Assembly (NCBI RefSeq): GCF_030285925.1
Contig: NZ_CP127251.1
Span: 2,604,001-2,668,000 of the forward strand
Reading direction: 5' to 3'
Origin: Devosia sp. YIM 151766
Lineage (GTDB): Bacteria > Pseudomonadota > Alphaproteobacteria > Rhizobiales > Devosiaceae
Length of the DNA: 64,000 nt
Shown here: one piece after another, positions 1-8,306 of the stretch
Numbering within the stretch: position 1 is the first letter of the stretch
Layout of the letters: each line of letters begins with the position of its first letter
Position numbers and translations under genes: made by a program
The notes under the pieces: generated by a model
Seen by the model: only the letters and a program-made list of their open reading frames with translations
What the model was told of the DNA's origin: nothing
The model's database searches: none

Positions 1-1
1 A

Positions 2-1258
2 GCCGGTCAGGTCAAGACGCTGATCGTCGCCCATTTCCCCAACGCCTTGCCGCTGGTGAAAAAGCTCCTGTTTTCCGTCGCCAAGCGCAAGGACCTGGCC
101 AGGCCGCCCTATGCCGCCACGATCGTCTCGTTCGAGGCGCTTCTCGCCCGCAATGACAAACCCGGCCCGGTCACCATCGAGCCGCGGCAGGACATCGCCG
201 TTCAGCAATATACCGGCGGCACCACCGGCATTCCCAAGGGCGCCTTGCTCACCCATGCCAATATCGCCGCCAATGTGAGCCAGATCGACAAGTGGGGCGA
301 CGGCCTGTTCTATGCGCCGTCCAAAGTCGTCGCGGTCCTGCCCTTCTTTCACATCTTCGCCATGACGGTGTGCCTGAACGTGCCCCTGGGCAATGGCATC
401 CCCGTCATCATGCTGCCGCGCTTCGAATTGAAGGCGCTGCTGGGCGTCTTCGCCCGCACCAAGGCCAATGTGCTGCCCTCGGTTCCCACCTTGCTCAACG
501 CCATCGCCCGCGCCGACAATGTCACACCCGAGCAATTGGCCTGCCTCGACGTCGCCATTTCCGGCGGCGCCGCCCTGCCCGACGAAGTGCGGCACGCCTT
601 CGGCAAGAAATCCAAGGCCCTGCTGGCCGAAGGCTATGGCCTCACCGAGGCCTCCCCGGTGGTCTGTTGCGCCGCCCTGCGCATGCCCAGCAAGCCCATG
701 TCCATCGGCCTGCCCCTGCCCGGCACCGATATCCGCTTTGTCGACGTGGATAGCGGCAGGGAAGTCGGCATCGGCGAGAATGGCGAATTGCAGGTCAAGG
801 GGCCGCAGGTCATGTCCGGCTATTACGAAAATCCCGAGGCCAGCGCCGACGCCTTCATGGATGGCTGGTTGCGGACCGGCGATGTCGGCCATATGGACGA
901 AGAGGGCTATGTCTTCCTTGTCGACCGCCTCAAGGACCTCATCATCTGCTCGGGCTTCAATGTCTATCCGCGCACCATCGAGGAAGCCTTGATGGCCCAT
1001 GAGGCGGTCGAGGAGGTCAATGTCATCGGCGTGCCCGACCAATATCGAGGCGAGGCCCCCATCGCCTATGTAAAGCTCAAGGCCGGCCAGCCGGCCACCG
1101 AGGCGGACCTCAAGAGCTTTGCCGCCGGCAGGCTCAGCAAGATCGAGATGCCCCGGGAAATCATTTTCAAGGACGCCCTGCCCAAGACCCTGATCGGCAA
1201 GCTCTCCAAGAAGGAACTGCGTGAGGAATATGCCCAGATGAAAGCCGCAAAATCGTGA
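2..1258 (+). CDS. Long-chain fatty-acid/acyl-CoA ligase, AMP-binding family (5' partial)
   Basis: ATP-dependent activation of a carboxylic (probably fatty) acid to its acyl-CoA through an acyl-adenylate. The frame is open from base 2, so the gene starts upstream of the window; 418 residues are visible. The adenylate-forming P-loop motif YTGGTTGIPKG lies at about 209-241, a YGLTEASPV motif at about 635-660, the adenylation motif with GWLRTGD at about 862-882, and the C-terminal hinge and lysine region (DRLKDLIICSGFNVYP, then LPKTLIGKLSKKEL) at about 925-1220. Order and spacing fit FadD-type ligases. The stop overlaps the GTG start of the following MerR gene by 4 bp, so the two are translationally coupled. 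The exact substrate cannot be told from sequence. Confidence 0.93.
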   Translation, partial: AGQVKTLIVAHFPNALPLVKKLLFSVAKRKDLARPPYAATIVSFEALLARNDKPGPVTIEPRQDIAVQQYTGGTTGIPKGALLTHANIAANVSQIDKWGDGLFYAPSKVVAVLPFFHIFAMTVCLNVPLGNGIPVIMLPRFELKALLGVFARTKANVLPSVPTLLNAIARADNVTPEQLACLDVAISGGAALPDEVRHAFGKKSKALLAEGYGLTEASPVVCCAALRMPSKPMSIGLPLPGTDIRFVDVDSGREVGIGENGELQVKGPQVMSGYYENPEASADAFMDGWLRTGDVGHMDEEGYVFLVDRLKDLIICSGFNVYPRTIEEALMAHEAVEEVNVIGVPDQYRGEAPIAYVKLKAGQPATEADLKSFAAGRLSKIEMPREIIFKDALPKTLIGKLSKKELREEYAQMKAAKS

Positions 1259-1650
1259 ATCGTCCTGAATCCGAAGGTCGGGACCTGTTCGCCATTGCCG
1301 ATCTCGCCAAGGAGTTCGGCATTTCCACCCGCGCCATCCGCTTCTATGAATCCAAAGGCCTGCTCTCACCCGAGAGAGTGGGCGCCACCCGGGTTTTCCG
1401 CCGCCGCGACCGGGCGCGTCTCATCCTCATCCTGCGCGGCAAGCGCCTCGGCTTCTCGCTGCGCGACATCTCGGATTATCTCAGCCTTTACGACGCCGAT
1501 CGCAGCCAGCAGGTCCATCTGCTGGCCGAAAAGGTCGACGAACGCCTCGCTTTGCTCGAACGCCAGCGCCACGACCTCGAAACCACCATTGCCGAATTGC
1601 GCGAGATCAGGAAGCTGGCCGAGGAACGGCTGGAGCGGAAGGCAAGCTAA
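1255..1650 (+). CDS. MerR-family transcriptional regulator
   Basis: A 131-residue regulator with an N-terminal MerR winged helix-turn-helix at about residues 11-50 (AKEFGISTRAIRFYESKGLL, then RVFRRRDRARL) and a C-terminal coiled-coil dimerisation helix (about 80-125). It lacks the C-terminal cysteine cluster of the metal-sensing MerR proteins. In layout it resembles the small MerR regulators (LiuR/PnuR type) that control branched-chain amino-acid or fatty-acid degradation genes in proteobacteria, which suits its place directly behind an acyl-CoA ligase. The GTG start overlaps the ligase stop (4 bp). A role in controlling acyl-CoA metabolism is an inference from that coupling. Confidence 0.85.
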   Translation: MNRPESEGRDLFAIADLAKEFGISTRAIRFYESKGLLSPERVGATRVFRRRDRARLILILRGKRLGFSLRDISDYLSLYDADRSQQVHLLAEKVDERLALLERQRHDLETTIAELREIRKLAEERLERKAS

Positions 1651-1700
1651 AGCGGTTCCCGGTGGAAAACTGACTGAACCAGAAACGAGCGTGACCCACC

Positions 1701-2717
1701 CTAACGCGCTCGCCTGCCCCGCCCCGGCCAGACCGCGCCCGGCCTCGCCGCCTTGCTCGCCCAGACCAGCAGCGGCACCAGGAAATTGAGACTGGACAGC
1801 CCCGACAGAATGGCCAGCAGCGCCGAAGCGCCCAGCAGGACAGGATTGCCCAGCGCCCGATGCACCCAGTTCGGCGTCACCATCAGGCCCGAGGCCCCGA
1901 AACGGTCGATGGACAGCGAACTGTCCGAGGCTTCCGAATAAAGCGTTATGCCGAAGCCCGCATCGTCGGCGCCGCGCGGCTCGATGAAACCGAAGGATTG
2001 CGCCGGGCCGAAGCGGCGCACATTCGGATCGGCGTCGCTGCATTGCGCTGCATCGTCGGCCCGCCCGGAGCAGTTGCGCCGGATCAGGATTTCCACCGCA
2101 TCGCCCGAGAGCAGTTTCCCTTCCATGATCGGGCTCGGTCCCAGCGAGAGCGGCAGCCGCTCGCTGACCGAATAGGTGCCGCCCAAAAGGTTTCCCACTT
2201 CGCCCGGCCCCGGACGGCTGCCCACCACCACGTGCCCGGCAATGGTCAGCGGGCCATTGGCCATCCAGTCCCGGCTGTCCACCACCAGCAGGTCGGACCG
2301 CGTCAACGTCCTGTCGCCGACCGGAACGGCGCCTTCCGAGACGAGGCGCACCAATAGCGGCGATTGCGGCCCGGTCCGCGTCAGCTGGAATTCCGCGCCT
2401 GCCGGCCAGAACACTTCGACATTGCGCTCAATTGCCACCTCATAGAGGCTGGGATCGCAGATCGAGAACGCTTCGGCCAGGGCGCCGGGTAGGCGCCGCT
2501 CCCGCCGGATGCATAATTGCGCCCGGTCCAGCAGCCATTGGCTCATGGCGGGATGATCGATACGCACCTGCGCGCCGCGCGCCGCTGCTTCCACCGCGAA
2601 GGAGCGCGGATTGTCCCTGAGCAGGAACAGGACGCAGCCGAACAGGCCGGCAAAGGCGAAGCCGAGCAGGGCCCATCTGACAGCGGACCCGCTCCAGGAC
2701 GACCAGGCGGATTTCAT
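1701..2717 (-). CDS. Hypothetical membrane-anchored protein
   Basis: A 338-residue protein of unrecognised family. A hydrophobic segment near residues 12-30 is followed by a long extracytoplasmic stretch with several cysteines, then two closely spaced hydrophobic helices near the C-terminus (about 290-330). The most likely topology is a large periplasmic domain held by membrane helices at both ends. The start at 2717 was chosen because it overlaps the stop of the upstream secreted-protein gene by 4 bp and places the hydrophobic segment near the N-terminus; longer in-frame readings begin with Arg-rich non-coding-like sequence. It appears to be cotranscribed with the 2714-3418 gene. No function can be assigned. 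Confidence 0.7.
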   Translation of the reverse strand: MKSAWSSWSGSAVRWALLGFAFAGLFGCVLFLLRDNPRSFAVEAAARGAQVRIDHPAMSQWLLDRAQLCIRRERRLPGALAEAFSICDPSLYEVAIERNVEVFWPAGAEFQLTRTGPQSPLLVRLVSEGAVPVGDRTLTRSDLLVVDSRDWMANGPLTIAGHVVVGSRPGPGEVGNLLGGTYSVSERLPLSLGPSPIMEGKLLSGDAVEILIRRNCSGRADDAAQCSDADPNVRRFGPAQSFGFIEPRGADDAGFGITLYSEASDSSLSIDRFGASGLMVTPNWVHRALGNPVLLGASALLAILSGLSSLNFLVPLLVWASKAARPGAVWPGRGRRAR

Positions 2718-3418
2718 CGCAGATCGATGGTGAAATAGTCGCTGCCCATCATCGTCCCCCGGCGCACGCGATTGAGTTCGGCCGCCTGGGCGCCGCCCTG
2801 GGCGACAAGCTCGGCGGGCAATGGACAGACCATGTCGAAGGCGGTGCGGGCCTCGATCGCCGCCGGCGCGCAATCCACATCCGCTCCCGATTCCGGGAAA
2901 TAGAGATAGGCTTCGTCGGCGCGAAAGGAATTGACCAGCAGCAGCAACGTTTCGCCCAGCGCGGCGCTGCCCCAGGCGGCCGGCACGAATTGCCGCTCCT
3001 CATTGGCCTGGTCGCAATCGCCCAGCGACACCGCCACGCCGAGCGCCACTTCTTCGAGCGCATTCAACTGCGCCTCGAACCGGGTAGGAATATCGAGCCG
3101 TGCCAATCCGGCCGGCCAGGCCGCCGGAACGAAGAAAGGCCGCGTCGCATCATAGCGCCCGTCGCTCGACACCATGCGGGCGCAAATGTCCTGCCCGGCC
3201 CAGCCCGCGGGAATGCTGGCGATTATCGCATTGGGAACCGCCGGACCGGCCCGGGCCGCCACCAGCCCGATCACGGCTGAACCGGAAATATCGGCGCTGG
3301 GCGCATAGCGCTCGCGCAATTCCCCCCGCTCCTCCAAGGCGGTGCCCTGCGCCATCGCTGCATTCGCGCCTCCCAGGAGCGAAACGGCAACGAGCGCCAT
3401 TGCCAAATTCCGGCACAT
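2714..3418 (-). CDS. Hypothetical secreted protein
   Basis: A 234-residue protein with a clear Sec signal peptide (cleavage probably after NAAMA-Q near residue 23). The mature part has four cysteines that could form disulphides and no motif I recognise. Its stop overlaps the start of the membrane-protein gene downstream, so the two form a small operon. The start lies head-to-head with the trypsin-like gene at 3462, leaving about 43 bp for a shared bidirectional promoter. This suggests, without proof, that the secreted protein, the membrane protein and the protease-like protein are regulated together. Confidence 0.65.
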   Translation of the reverse strand: MCRNLAMALVAVSLLGGANAAMAQGTALEERGELRERYAPSADISGSAVIGLVAARAGPAVPNAIIASIPAGWAGQDICARMVSSDGRYDATRPFFVPAAWPAGLARLDIPTRFEAQLNALEEVALGVAVSLGDCDQANEERQFVPAAWGSAALGETLLLLVNSFRADEAYLYFPESGADVDCAPAAIEARTAFDMVCPLPAELVAQGGAQAAELNRVRRGTMMGSDYFTIDLR

Positions 3419-3461
3419 GCCCTGTTATATCCCCCTGTCGGACACACCCATTGCTGTAGTG

Positions 3462-4535
3462 ATGAAGTATCTCAAGCCGCTTATCCAGCTCTTTTTAGCC
3501 CTTTTGGTTCTCGCGCCCCCGGCCATGGCCGAGCCCGTATCGGTCAATCGCGGCGCCGGGCTGGGCTATATCTTCACCCATAACGGCAATTGCTTTCTTA
3601 TCCTGCCCGCCCATGTCCATGGGCGCGGCTCGCGCGTCAGTATTGCCACCACGGCGCCATCGGCGGTGGGCGACGCCACGCTGATGCGCAGCTTCGCGCC
3701 CGAACTGGATCTGTCGCTATTCTATGTCGCGCCCGGCCTCGACGCACGTTGCCAGGACCGTTTCGCCCAGCTCCCCGACGATCTGGGCGCCTTGCTCGAC
3801 GGCGCCGTCACCGCGCAATTACACCGGGTCGACGCCACCGGCAGCGAAACCCGCGCCGGCATGGACCTCACCGCCATCGACTTCGACACCATCGCCGCCA
3901 CGGCCCGGAATACCGAGATCTACCAGGGCACCAGCGGCGCCATCCTGCGCATCGGCGCCACCCCGGTGGGCATGGCGATCCAGTCTGAGAATGTCGAGCA
4001 GGCGACATTCCTGCGCATGGACGAAATCGTCGCCCGCATCCGCCGCATCGTCACGCCGGAACGCCGCGTCGCTATCGGCGATCCGGGCGACGCGGCGCTG
4101 GAAACGACCCCGGCGCAGTGCGAACCCGGTGCCATTCCGATCCGGCTGGTCACCTGCGATAGCGAACCGCCCGCCGCCGAACTCGCCTGTTCCAATCTTT
4201 CCACGACGCCTCCGGCCGTCGCCGGCTTCGTTCAGGGCAGCCCCGTGCGTATCGAGATCGAACTCGACGTCGAGTCGGCAGTGCCGCTGCGCACCGTGAC
4301 GCTCGCTGCGCCGACCTCCGAGACCCTGGCCACGCCCAAAGCCATCGCTGTCGACGTCAGCAGCACACGCGGCACACCGCGCTGGAACCGTTTCGGCGCC
4401 ATGGACATGACCCCGACCGGCCAGGCCACCTTGACAAACGGCGCCCGACCCTTCGCCAGCCGGGTCGCCATCACATTGTCGACGGCCTGGTCCGAAGACC
4501 ATCCGCTAGGGCTGAGCTGCATCCGGTTCGACTGA
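3462..4535 (+). CDS. Secreted trypsin-like serine protease-like protein
   Basis: A 357-residue protein with a signal peptide (residues 1-24, ending AMAEP). The mature N-terminal half has a chymotrypsin-like arrangement: a candidate catalytic His at residue 51 in LPAHVHG, Asp at 83 in ELDLSLF, and Ser at 158 in QGTSGAI followed by PVGMAI, as expected for an S1-fold triad in correct order and spacing. The C-terminal 170 residues form a separate cysteine-containing, probably beta-rich domain that I do not recognise. The ATG at 3462 was chosen because the signal peptide starts there; an upstream extension is possible but lacks coding character. Activity and target are unknown. It is divergent from the secreted/membrane pair at 1701-3418. 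Confidence 0.65.
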   Translation: MKYLKPLIQLFLALLVLAPPAMAEPVSVNRGAGLGYIFTHNGNCFLILPAHVHGRGSRVSIATTAPSAVGDATLMRSFAPELDLSLFYVAPGLDARCQDRFAQLPDDLGALLDGAVTAQLHRVDATGSETRAGMDLTAIDFDTIAATARNTEIYQGTSGAILRIGATPVGMAIQSENVEQATFLRMDEIVARIRRIVTPERRVAIGDPGDAALETTPAQCEPGAIPIRLVTCDSEPPAAELACSNLSTTPPAVAGFVQGSPVRIEIELDVESAVPLRTVTLAAPTSETLATPKAIAVDVSSTRGTPRWNRFGAMDMTPTGQATLTNGARPFASRVAITLSTAWSEDHPLGLSCIRFD

Positions 4536-4540
4536 GCCGC

Positions 4541-5176
4541 TCACTCGACCAGATTGACGACAAAACTGACCGTCTTGTTGCCGCGATATGAGCCCTCGCC
4601 GGCGAGGGTAGCGTCGGGCATGAGCTTGAACGACCCGACAAACGAGGAACCGTCGGTGAATACATATTGCTCGCCGGTCGGCGTGACGGCGCAACTGCTG
4701 CTGGTTTTATAGGTCCAGCACTGCTTTCCCTCGTCAAAGGGCGCCGTGTAGAGGAGGAACTGGCCCACACTTTCATTGTCGCGCAGCACCCCGGTATTCC
4801 AGTTCTTGATATAAGCGCGGATGCGCGTGGCATCTTCCGCCACCCCGGTCAGGGGAATATCGAAGCGGAACGGCCCGCCGGCATCGAACACCGCCGCCAG
4901 CGCCCGGCGCTGCATCTGCTTGTCGGAACTGAACAGGCCCACTTCCCTGGCCCGCGTCGCATAATCCGCATTGCCCGACTTGATGAGCATGTCCATGGCC
5001 GCCAGCCGCTTATTGGGGTCGGTGTCGCCGAGCAGCGCATCCACCCGCCCCATTTCGTCGGACAGCTTGCCGACGCTGGCCTCGATCTCGTCGAGCGAAA
5101 ATTGCCCGAGCGCCGGGACCACGGATAGCATCAACGCCGATGCAAATACGCAAACCAGGGAAAGTGTAGTCTTCAT
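4541..5176 (-). CDS. Hypothetical secreted protein
   Basis: A 211-residue protein with a signal peptide (cleavage near ALGQ, about residue 25). Residues 30-110 are helical and charged, with a stretch that reads like a degenerate HEAT/Sel1-type helical repeat (NKRLAAMDMLIKSGNADYA). The C-terminal half is probably beta-rich and carries two cysteines. No family is recognised. It converges tail-to-tail with the trypsin-like gene, with only a 5-bp gap between stops. The ATG at 5176 is preferred over 5188 because an AGGG-like ribosome site precedes it and the signal peptide starts there. Confidence 0.6.
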   Translation of the reverse strand: MKTTLSLVCVFASALMLSVVPALGQFSLDEIEASVGKLSDEMGRVDALLGDTDPNKRLAAMDMLIKSGNADYATRAREVGLFSSDKQMQRRALAAVFDAGGPFRFDIPLTGVAEDATRIRAYIKNWNTGVLRDNESVGQFLLYTAPFDEGKQCWTYKTSSSCAVTPTGEQYVFTDGSSFVGSFKLMPDATLAGEGSYRGNKTVSFVVNLVE

Positions 5177-5281
5177 AGAGCCCTCCAAAGCAGAAGGACC
5201 CTACAAGACTTGCATGACCATGCCAAGAAACAGCAATGCAGTTTCCAGTGCCGGGCAAATATCCTTCACGACAAGCTGAAT

Positions 5282-5548
5282 CTAGCCTTTACGGCCCTTG
5301 CGCCCGGCGGTCATCAGGTCCGGTTTTTGCGGCTTCACCCAGCCCTTGGGCGGCGCGCGCACCGGCACATTCGAACCCAGTCCCATCTGCCCCGGCGGCG
5401 GCTGGCCGACAATATCCTCGTTCTCCCCCTTGAGCCGCGCGATCTCGTCCCGCAACGCTGCCGCCTGCTCGAAATCGGCGGCGGCAGCGGCCTCCTGCAT
5501 CTGTTTTTCCAGCGCCATCAGCCGTTGTTGATTGCTTCGCGACGACAT
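5282..5548 (-). CDS. UVR-motif (UvrB/UvrC motif) small protein
   Basis: An 88-residue protein whose residues about 5-42 match the UVR helical hairpin (LEKQMQEAAAAADFEQAAALRDEI), the motif by which UvrB and UvrC interact. The rest is a basic, Pro/Gly-rich tail ending RKGRKG. Stand-alone proteins of this form are common in Rhizobiales and are often over-annotated as excinuclease subunit B; the helicase domains of UvrB are absent here. It lies 39 bp upstream of the ligase stop in the same orientation as a two-gene repair pair, though its start is downstream of that pair, so it may be cotranscribed. A nucleic-acid or repair role is an inference. Confidence 0.75.
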   Translation of the reverse strand: MSSRSNQQRLMALEKQMQEAAAAADFEQAAALRDEIARLKGENEDIVGQPPPGQMGLGSNVPVRAPPKGWVKPQKPDLMTAGRKGRKG

Positions 5549-5587
5549 CGATCCTGTCTCCACATCATCGGCGGCGCATGGGAACAC

Positions 5588-7153
5588 TCATCCCACAAAC
5601 GCCTCCATATCCTCAAGCCGCGCCGCTTCCCCGGCCGGCTTGTCCCAGCGTATCCTGTTGATCCGCGGAAACCGCAAGGCCACCCCGGATTTATGCCGCC
5701 CGCTCTTCTGGGCGCTGTCGAACGCCACCTCGAATACCAGCTCCTTCTTCACCTCGCGCACCGGCCCGAAACTGGCGATCGTATTGGCTCTGATCCAGCG
5801 GTCGAGCTGCTTCAGCTCTTCATCGGTGAAGCCGAAATAGGCCTTGCCGATGGGCACGAGCTCGTTGCCCTTCCACGCCCCGAATGTGTAATCGGAATAA
5901 TAGGAACTGCGCTTGCCGTGCCCGCGCTGCGCATACATCAGCACCGCATCGACCATGTTCGGATCGCGCTTCCACTTGAACCAGAACCCCTTGGGCCGCC
6001 CCGGCACATAGGGCGCGGTTCGGAGCTTGATCATCACCCCTTCATGGCCATGGCTTTCCGCCCCCTGCCGCCGCAGCGCGGCCAGATCGTCCCAGCTCTC
6101 GAAGGCCAGCACTTCGGAAAGGTCCATCCGTGTCTGCGGGTTGTTCGCCAGCCACGCCTCCAGCCGCGCCCGCCGCTCCTCCCAGCCGAAAGCGCGAATA
6201 TCCTCGTCGCCGTCGAACAGCATGTCATAGAGCCTGACGAAGCCCGGCAATTCCGTCATCTGCTTGGCCGATGCCTGCTTGCGATTGAGCCGCTGTTGCA
6301 GATCGTTGAAGCTGCGCGCCTCGAAATCGTGCCCCACCAGCAATTCGCCGTCCAGCACCGCCCGCCCCATCGCCGCCTCGACCACATCGGGAAAGCTTGC
6401 CGCGATATCGTCGCCGGTGCGCGAGAACATCGACGCTCCGTCCGGGCCCAACACCAATTGCACGCGAATGCCGTCCCATTTCCATTCCGCCGAGAAATCG
6501 CGCGGATCGAGCCGTTCGAAATCCTTGTCCTCGATCGGATTGGACAGCATCAGCGGGTGAAACCGCGCCGTATGGTCGATATCCGGCCGCCCCTGCTTGC
6601 CCTCGAGCCAGGCAAAAAGCTCGGCATAGGGCGGCTTGATGCCATGCCAGACCTCCTCGATGGCCTGCAATTGCTCCCCGCTCATGGCGGCCAGAGCCGT
6701 CTTCGCCAGCCGCGCCGATATTCCGATACGCAGGGCCCCGGTCGCCAGCTTCACCAGCGCCCAGCGTTCATGGATCGCCGCCTGGGTCAGCAGCCCGCCG
6801 ATCACTTTGGGCAATTCCGCCTTGCTCGTGGTGTTGAGCAGCGCCACCAATTGGCTGAGCCGCGGCAATTCCCCTTCGCCCCGATGGGGCCAGATCAGCG
6901 CGATGGTTTCCCCCAGATCCCCCACATAATCGTAGCTGAGGGCAAACAGCGTCTCGTCCACCTCGGCCAGCACGGTTTGCTTGAGCAGCGCCGACTTGAC
7001 GTTGCTTATATCCATTTCCCCGGTCAGCACCGCCAGCGCCAGCCCCCGATCGGGGTCCGGCGCTTCGGCGAAATATTGCGCCAGGGCGGCGATCTTGCGC
7101 GTCCGCGACGGCGTCAGCGCCAGCAATTCCAGCAGGTCGGCGAACCGCTTCAT
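5588..7153 (-). CDS. ATP-dependent DNA ligase (ligase/exonuclease repair cluster type)
   Basis: A 521-residue ligase that seals nicks through a lysyl-AMP intermediate. The N-terminal 200 residues form the helical DNA-binding domain. The nucleotidyl-transferase motif I is EWKWDGIR with Lys225 as the adenylated residue, motif III-like and IV segments (DGELL, EGVMIK) follow, motif V is FWFKWKR, and a C-terminal OB-fold domain completes the protein. This is the PP_1105-like family, typically encoded with a beta-lactamase-fold exonuclease, an Lhr-like helicase and the phosphoesterase PdeM. The ATG at 7153 overlaps the exonuclease stop by 4 bp; the longer upstream reading is a shadow of that gene. 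The helicase and phosphoesterase partners are not in this window. Confidence 0.93.
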   Translation of the reverse strand: MKRFADLLELLALTPSRTRKIAALAQYFAEAPDPDRGLALAVLTGEMDISNVKSALLKQTVLAEVDETLFALSYDYVGDLGETIALIWPHRGEGELPRLSQLVALLNTTSKAELPKVIGGLLTQAAIHERWALVKLATGALRIGISARLAKTALAAMSGEQLQAIEEVWHGIKPPYAELFAWLEGKQGRPDIDHTARFHPLMLSNPIEDKDFERLDPRDFSAEWKWDGIRVQLVLGPDGASMFSRTGDDIAASFPDVVEAAMGRAVLDGELLVGHDFEARSFNDLQQRLNRKQASAKQMTELPGFVRLYDMLFDGDEDIRAFGWEERRARLEAWLANNPQTRMDLSEVLAFESWDDLAALRRQGAESHGHEGVMIKLRTAPYVPGRPKGFWFKWKRDPNMVDAVLMYAQRGHGKRSSYYSDYTFGAWKGNELVPIGKAYFGFTDEELKQLDRWIRANTIASFGPVREVKKELVFEVAFDSAQKSGRHKSGVALRFPRINRIRWDKPAGEAARLEDMEAFVG

Positions 7154-8151
7154 TTCCCGCCCTCCCCGCCCTCGTCGTCCAGCCCCGGCAGCGCCAGCGG
7201 TTCGGCCGCCAGTCCCTGTTTCCGGCACCAATAGACCAGCCCGTCCTCGCGCCCATGCGTCACCCAGACGGTCGAGGCGCCGCTTTCCAGGATCGACTGG
7301 TTGAGCTCGCCCCAATCGCAATGATCGGAAATCACCAGCGGCAATTCCACCAGCGCCTGCCGCGCCCGCTGCTTGATGCTCATCCAGCCCGAAGCCTGGC
7401 ACACGACCGGATCGGGAAACCGCCGGCTCCATACATCGCGAATGGCCGAAGGCGGCGCGATGACGATCTGCCCGGCCATTGCCGGCTTGGGCATGCCCGT
7501 CGCCGGAACGAGTTCGCCGAGCGTCACGCCCAATTGCTCGTAAAGCTCGCACAGCCGGATCATCGCGCCATGCAGATAGATCGGTTGGTCCCAGCCGGCA
7601 TCGCGCAGCAACGCAATCACCCGTTGCGCCTTGCCCAGCGCGTAGCAGCCGACGAGATGGCAACGCTGCGGCTGGTCAGCCACCGATTTCAGCAGGCGCC
7701 CGATCTCGTCTCGCGGGTTCGGATGCTGGAATACCGGCAGCCCGAACGTTGCCTCGGTCACCAGGAGGTCGCATGCCACCGTCTCGAACGCCTCGGCCGT
7801 CCGGTCGGGCAGGCGCTTGTAATCCCCCGTCACCAGCGCCCGCTGCCCCGCGACCTCGACAAGTACCTGCGCCGAGCCGAGGATATGGCCGGCGGGATGC
7901 AGGCTCACCACCGCCCCATCTATCGCCAGCCGTTCGCCGAATGTCAGCGCCTCGAACGAGCCGGCGCAATCCTCGCCATAACGGACCTTCATGATGGCGA
8001 TGGTTTCCGGCGTCGCCAGCACTGCCCCATGTCCCGAGCGCGCGTGATCGGCATGGCCATGGGTGATGATGGCGCGCGGCTTCGGCTCCCCCGGATCGAT
8101 CCAGGCATCGATGGCCGGCACATACAAATCGCGGTCGATGATGAAACCCAT
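7150..8151 (-). CDS. Ligase-associated DNA exonuclease, metallo-beta-lactamase/beta-CASP fold
   Basis: A 333-residue protein of the ligase-associated putative exonuclease family (mRNA-end-processing/SNM1-like fold). The metal site HGHADH is at residues 31-36, with further ligands in LHPAGHILGSAQ (about 105), TGDYK (about 127) and a late VTHG histidine (about 308). The family is proposed to trim DNA ends before ligation. Its stop overlaps the ligase start (ATGA), giving an exonuclease-ligase operon read right to left. A ribosome-binding AGGGG precedes the ATG at 8151. The function is known only by family association. Confidence 0.9.
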   Translation of the reverse strand: MGFIIDRDLYVPAIDAWIDPGEPKPRAIITHGHADHARSGHGAVLATPETIAIMKVRYGEDCAGSFEALTFGERLAIDGAVVSLHPAGHILGSAQVLVEVAGQRALVTGDYKRLPDRTAEAFETVACDLLVTEATFGLPVFQHPNPRDEIGRLLKSVADQPQRCHLVGCYALGKAQRVIALLRDAGWDQPIYLHGAMIRLCELYEQLGVTLGELVPATGMPKPAMAGQIVIAPPSAIRDVWSRRFPDPVVCQASGWMSIKQRARQALVELPLVISDHCDWGELNQSILESGASTVWVTHGREDGLVYWCRKQGLAAEPLALPGLDDEGGEGGK

Positions 8152-8213
8152 AATGCCCCTCTAACGCGGCGCCCCGTTCACCGGTTCAGCCGCCTTGCCC
8201 GCATCCCCACCAT

Positions 8214-8241
8214 TCGTCACCCTCGGGCTTGACCCGAGGGC
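8214..8241. repeat. REP-type palindrome
   Basis: A palindromic unit CCCTCGGG-CTTGA-CCCGAGGG (8220-8240) preceded by CGTCAC. It is the same family as the units at 16858, 28225, 34637, 34825 and 63935, and lies between the exonuclease and esterase genes. It may act as a transcript-end hairpin. Confidence 0.75.
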
Positions 8242-8306
8242 TGTTCCAGGCCGCGCTTGGCCAAAAGCGCCCCATCGCCTAAAACCGGAACCGAAAAGGA
8301 GTTTCC

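Noticed and set aside
1651..1700. Terminator after the merR gene
   Set aside because: The short gap has no stable hairpin with a U-tract; it resembles a fragment of a common Rhizobiales repeat (GCGGTTCCCGGTGGAAAAC).
5282..5548. Excinuclease ABC subunit B
   Set aside because: Only the UVR helical hairpin is present; there are no helicase motifs.
5210..7234. 674-residue ORF on the plus strand
   Set aside because: It is antisense to the DNA ligase gene, is rich in Arg, His and Pro as expected for the complement of GC3-biased sequence, and has no domain.
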